DNA from: Rhodospirillales bacterium
GTDB lineage: Bacteria; Pseudomonadota; Alphaproteobacteria; Rhodospirillales; JASLLV01
Direction: 5' to 3'
Assembly: GCA_030754475.1 (NCBI GenBank)
Contig: JASMAE010000146.1
Location: forward strand, 1 to 6,823
Length of the DNA: 6,823 bases
Part shown: piece by piece, positions 6,530 to 6,823 of the stretch
Numbering within the stretch: the stretch's first letter is position 1
Layout: each line of letters opens with the position of its first letter
Notes under the pieces: model-generated
What the model saw: only the letters and a program-made list of their open reading frames with translations
Database searches by the model: none
What the model was told of the DNA's origin: nothing
Made by a program: the position numbers and the translations under genes

Positions 6530-6823
6530 ATGAGCGTGCCACAAGTCGTTCAGAAGATGTTGCCACAGTTCGTACATGACTATCATAACGCAAATACTTA
6601 CGCAAATTTTGTACAGAAATATCATGCGACCACGTTTGACTTCGGGTGGCAAGAAAAATATCGCTTGTATCATGAATATTGCAAATCTGTTTATGATGGG
6701 GGGTCGGCGCCGGAGAGCCTCAGGCCCTATATTGATAGTTACCTGAAGGATGGGTATTTCGCGTACCACGACGAGGAGAACGAAGCTCTTTGCCGATCCG
6801 TATTTGACAAACTCGAACGCGAA
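6530..6823 (+). CDS. Unidentified protein, N-terminal part, atypical composition
   Basis: From the ATG at 6530 the frame stays open for 98 codons to the window edge, so the gene is cut at its 3' end. A G-rich tract (6520-6525) four bases before the ATG may act as ribosome binding site; another in-frame ATG lies at residue 10. The fragment is soluble-looking, without signal peptide or membrane segment, and rich in aromatic residues: 11 tyrosines in 98. GC is about 45% by hand count, with many T- or A-ending codons (TAT, CAT, GAT, AAT, GTA), unlike the GC-rich codons upstream, which points to horizontal acquisition. I do not recognise it confidently. The segment Y-L-K-D-G-Y-F-A-Y-H-D-E-E-N-E-A-L (71-87) loosely recalls the start of phytanoyl-CoA dioxygenase (Fe(II)/2-oxoglutarate) proteins, but no metal-binding residues are within view. 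An FNR-type box lies upstream in the same gap. Confidence 0.75.
   Translation, partial: MSVPQVVQKMLPQFVHDYHNANTYANFVQKYHATTFDFGWQEKYRLYHEYCKSVYDGGSAPESLRPYIDSYLKDGYFAYHDEENEALCRSVFDKLERE

Noticed and set aside
6527..6769. Minus-strand frame of 80 codons with a hydrophobic, membrane-like product
   Set aside because: It is the antisense of the tyrosine- and histidine-rich + strand frame, which is open for 98 codons and has more natural amino-acid composition. The hydrophobicity is a reverse-complement effect.

Overview
The window is GC-rich (two 60-base lines counted by hand came to about 67% and 78%) and densely coding on the + strand. It suggests a Gram-negative bacterium, most likely a high-GC alphaproteobacterium. 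The reasons are a heptosyltransferase-type (GT9) glycosyltransferase, a WaaE/KdtX-like GT2 enzyme, the homodimeric form of dihydroorotase, and an FNR/FixK-type operator. The taxon is an inference; nothing in the window fixes it.

Bases 1-6192 form one tightly packed transcription unit of six genes. In order they are: the 3' part of a GT9 glycosyltransferase, a GT2 glycosyltransferase, two different GT4 glycosyltransferases, a class II glutamine-dependent asparagine synthetase (asnB family), and dihydroorotase (pyrC). Four of the five junctions overlap (ATGA or TGATG) and the fifth has a 6-base gap, so translation is probably coupled along the unit. The four glycosyltransferases look like an assembly line for a surface glycan such as LPS core or O-antigen. 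The AsnB-like enzyme either supplies asparagine or amidates a sugar acid or other cluster-specific acid. pyrC catalyses a step of UMP synthesis and may be coupled to UDP-sugar supply, or may simply have been captured by the operon.

Bases 6193-6529 are the only long non-coding stretch. It holds a perfect TTGA-N6-TCAA FNR/FixK-type box and several inverted repeats, but no convincing intrinsic terminator.

From 6530 to the end of the window a new + strand reading frame is open without a stop (98 codons, cut by the window edge). Its composition (about 45% GC by hand count) and codon choice differ sharply from the upstream operon, suggesting a recently acquired gene. Its product is not recognised with confidence; the last 28 residues faintly resemble the start of phytanoyl-CoA dioxygenase-like proteins.

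No tRNA, rRNA, CRISPR array, insertion sequence or prophage element was seen. No complete new system can be demonstrated. The least explained part is the regulatory region plus the truncated foreign-looking gene at the right end.
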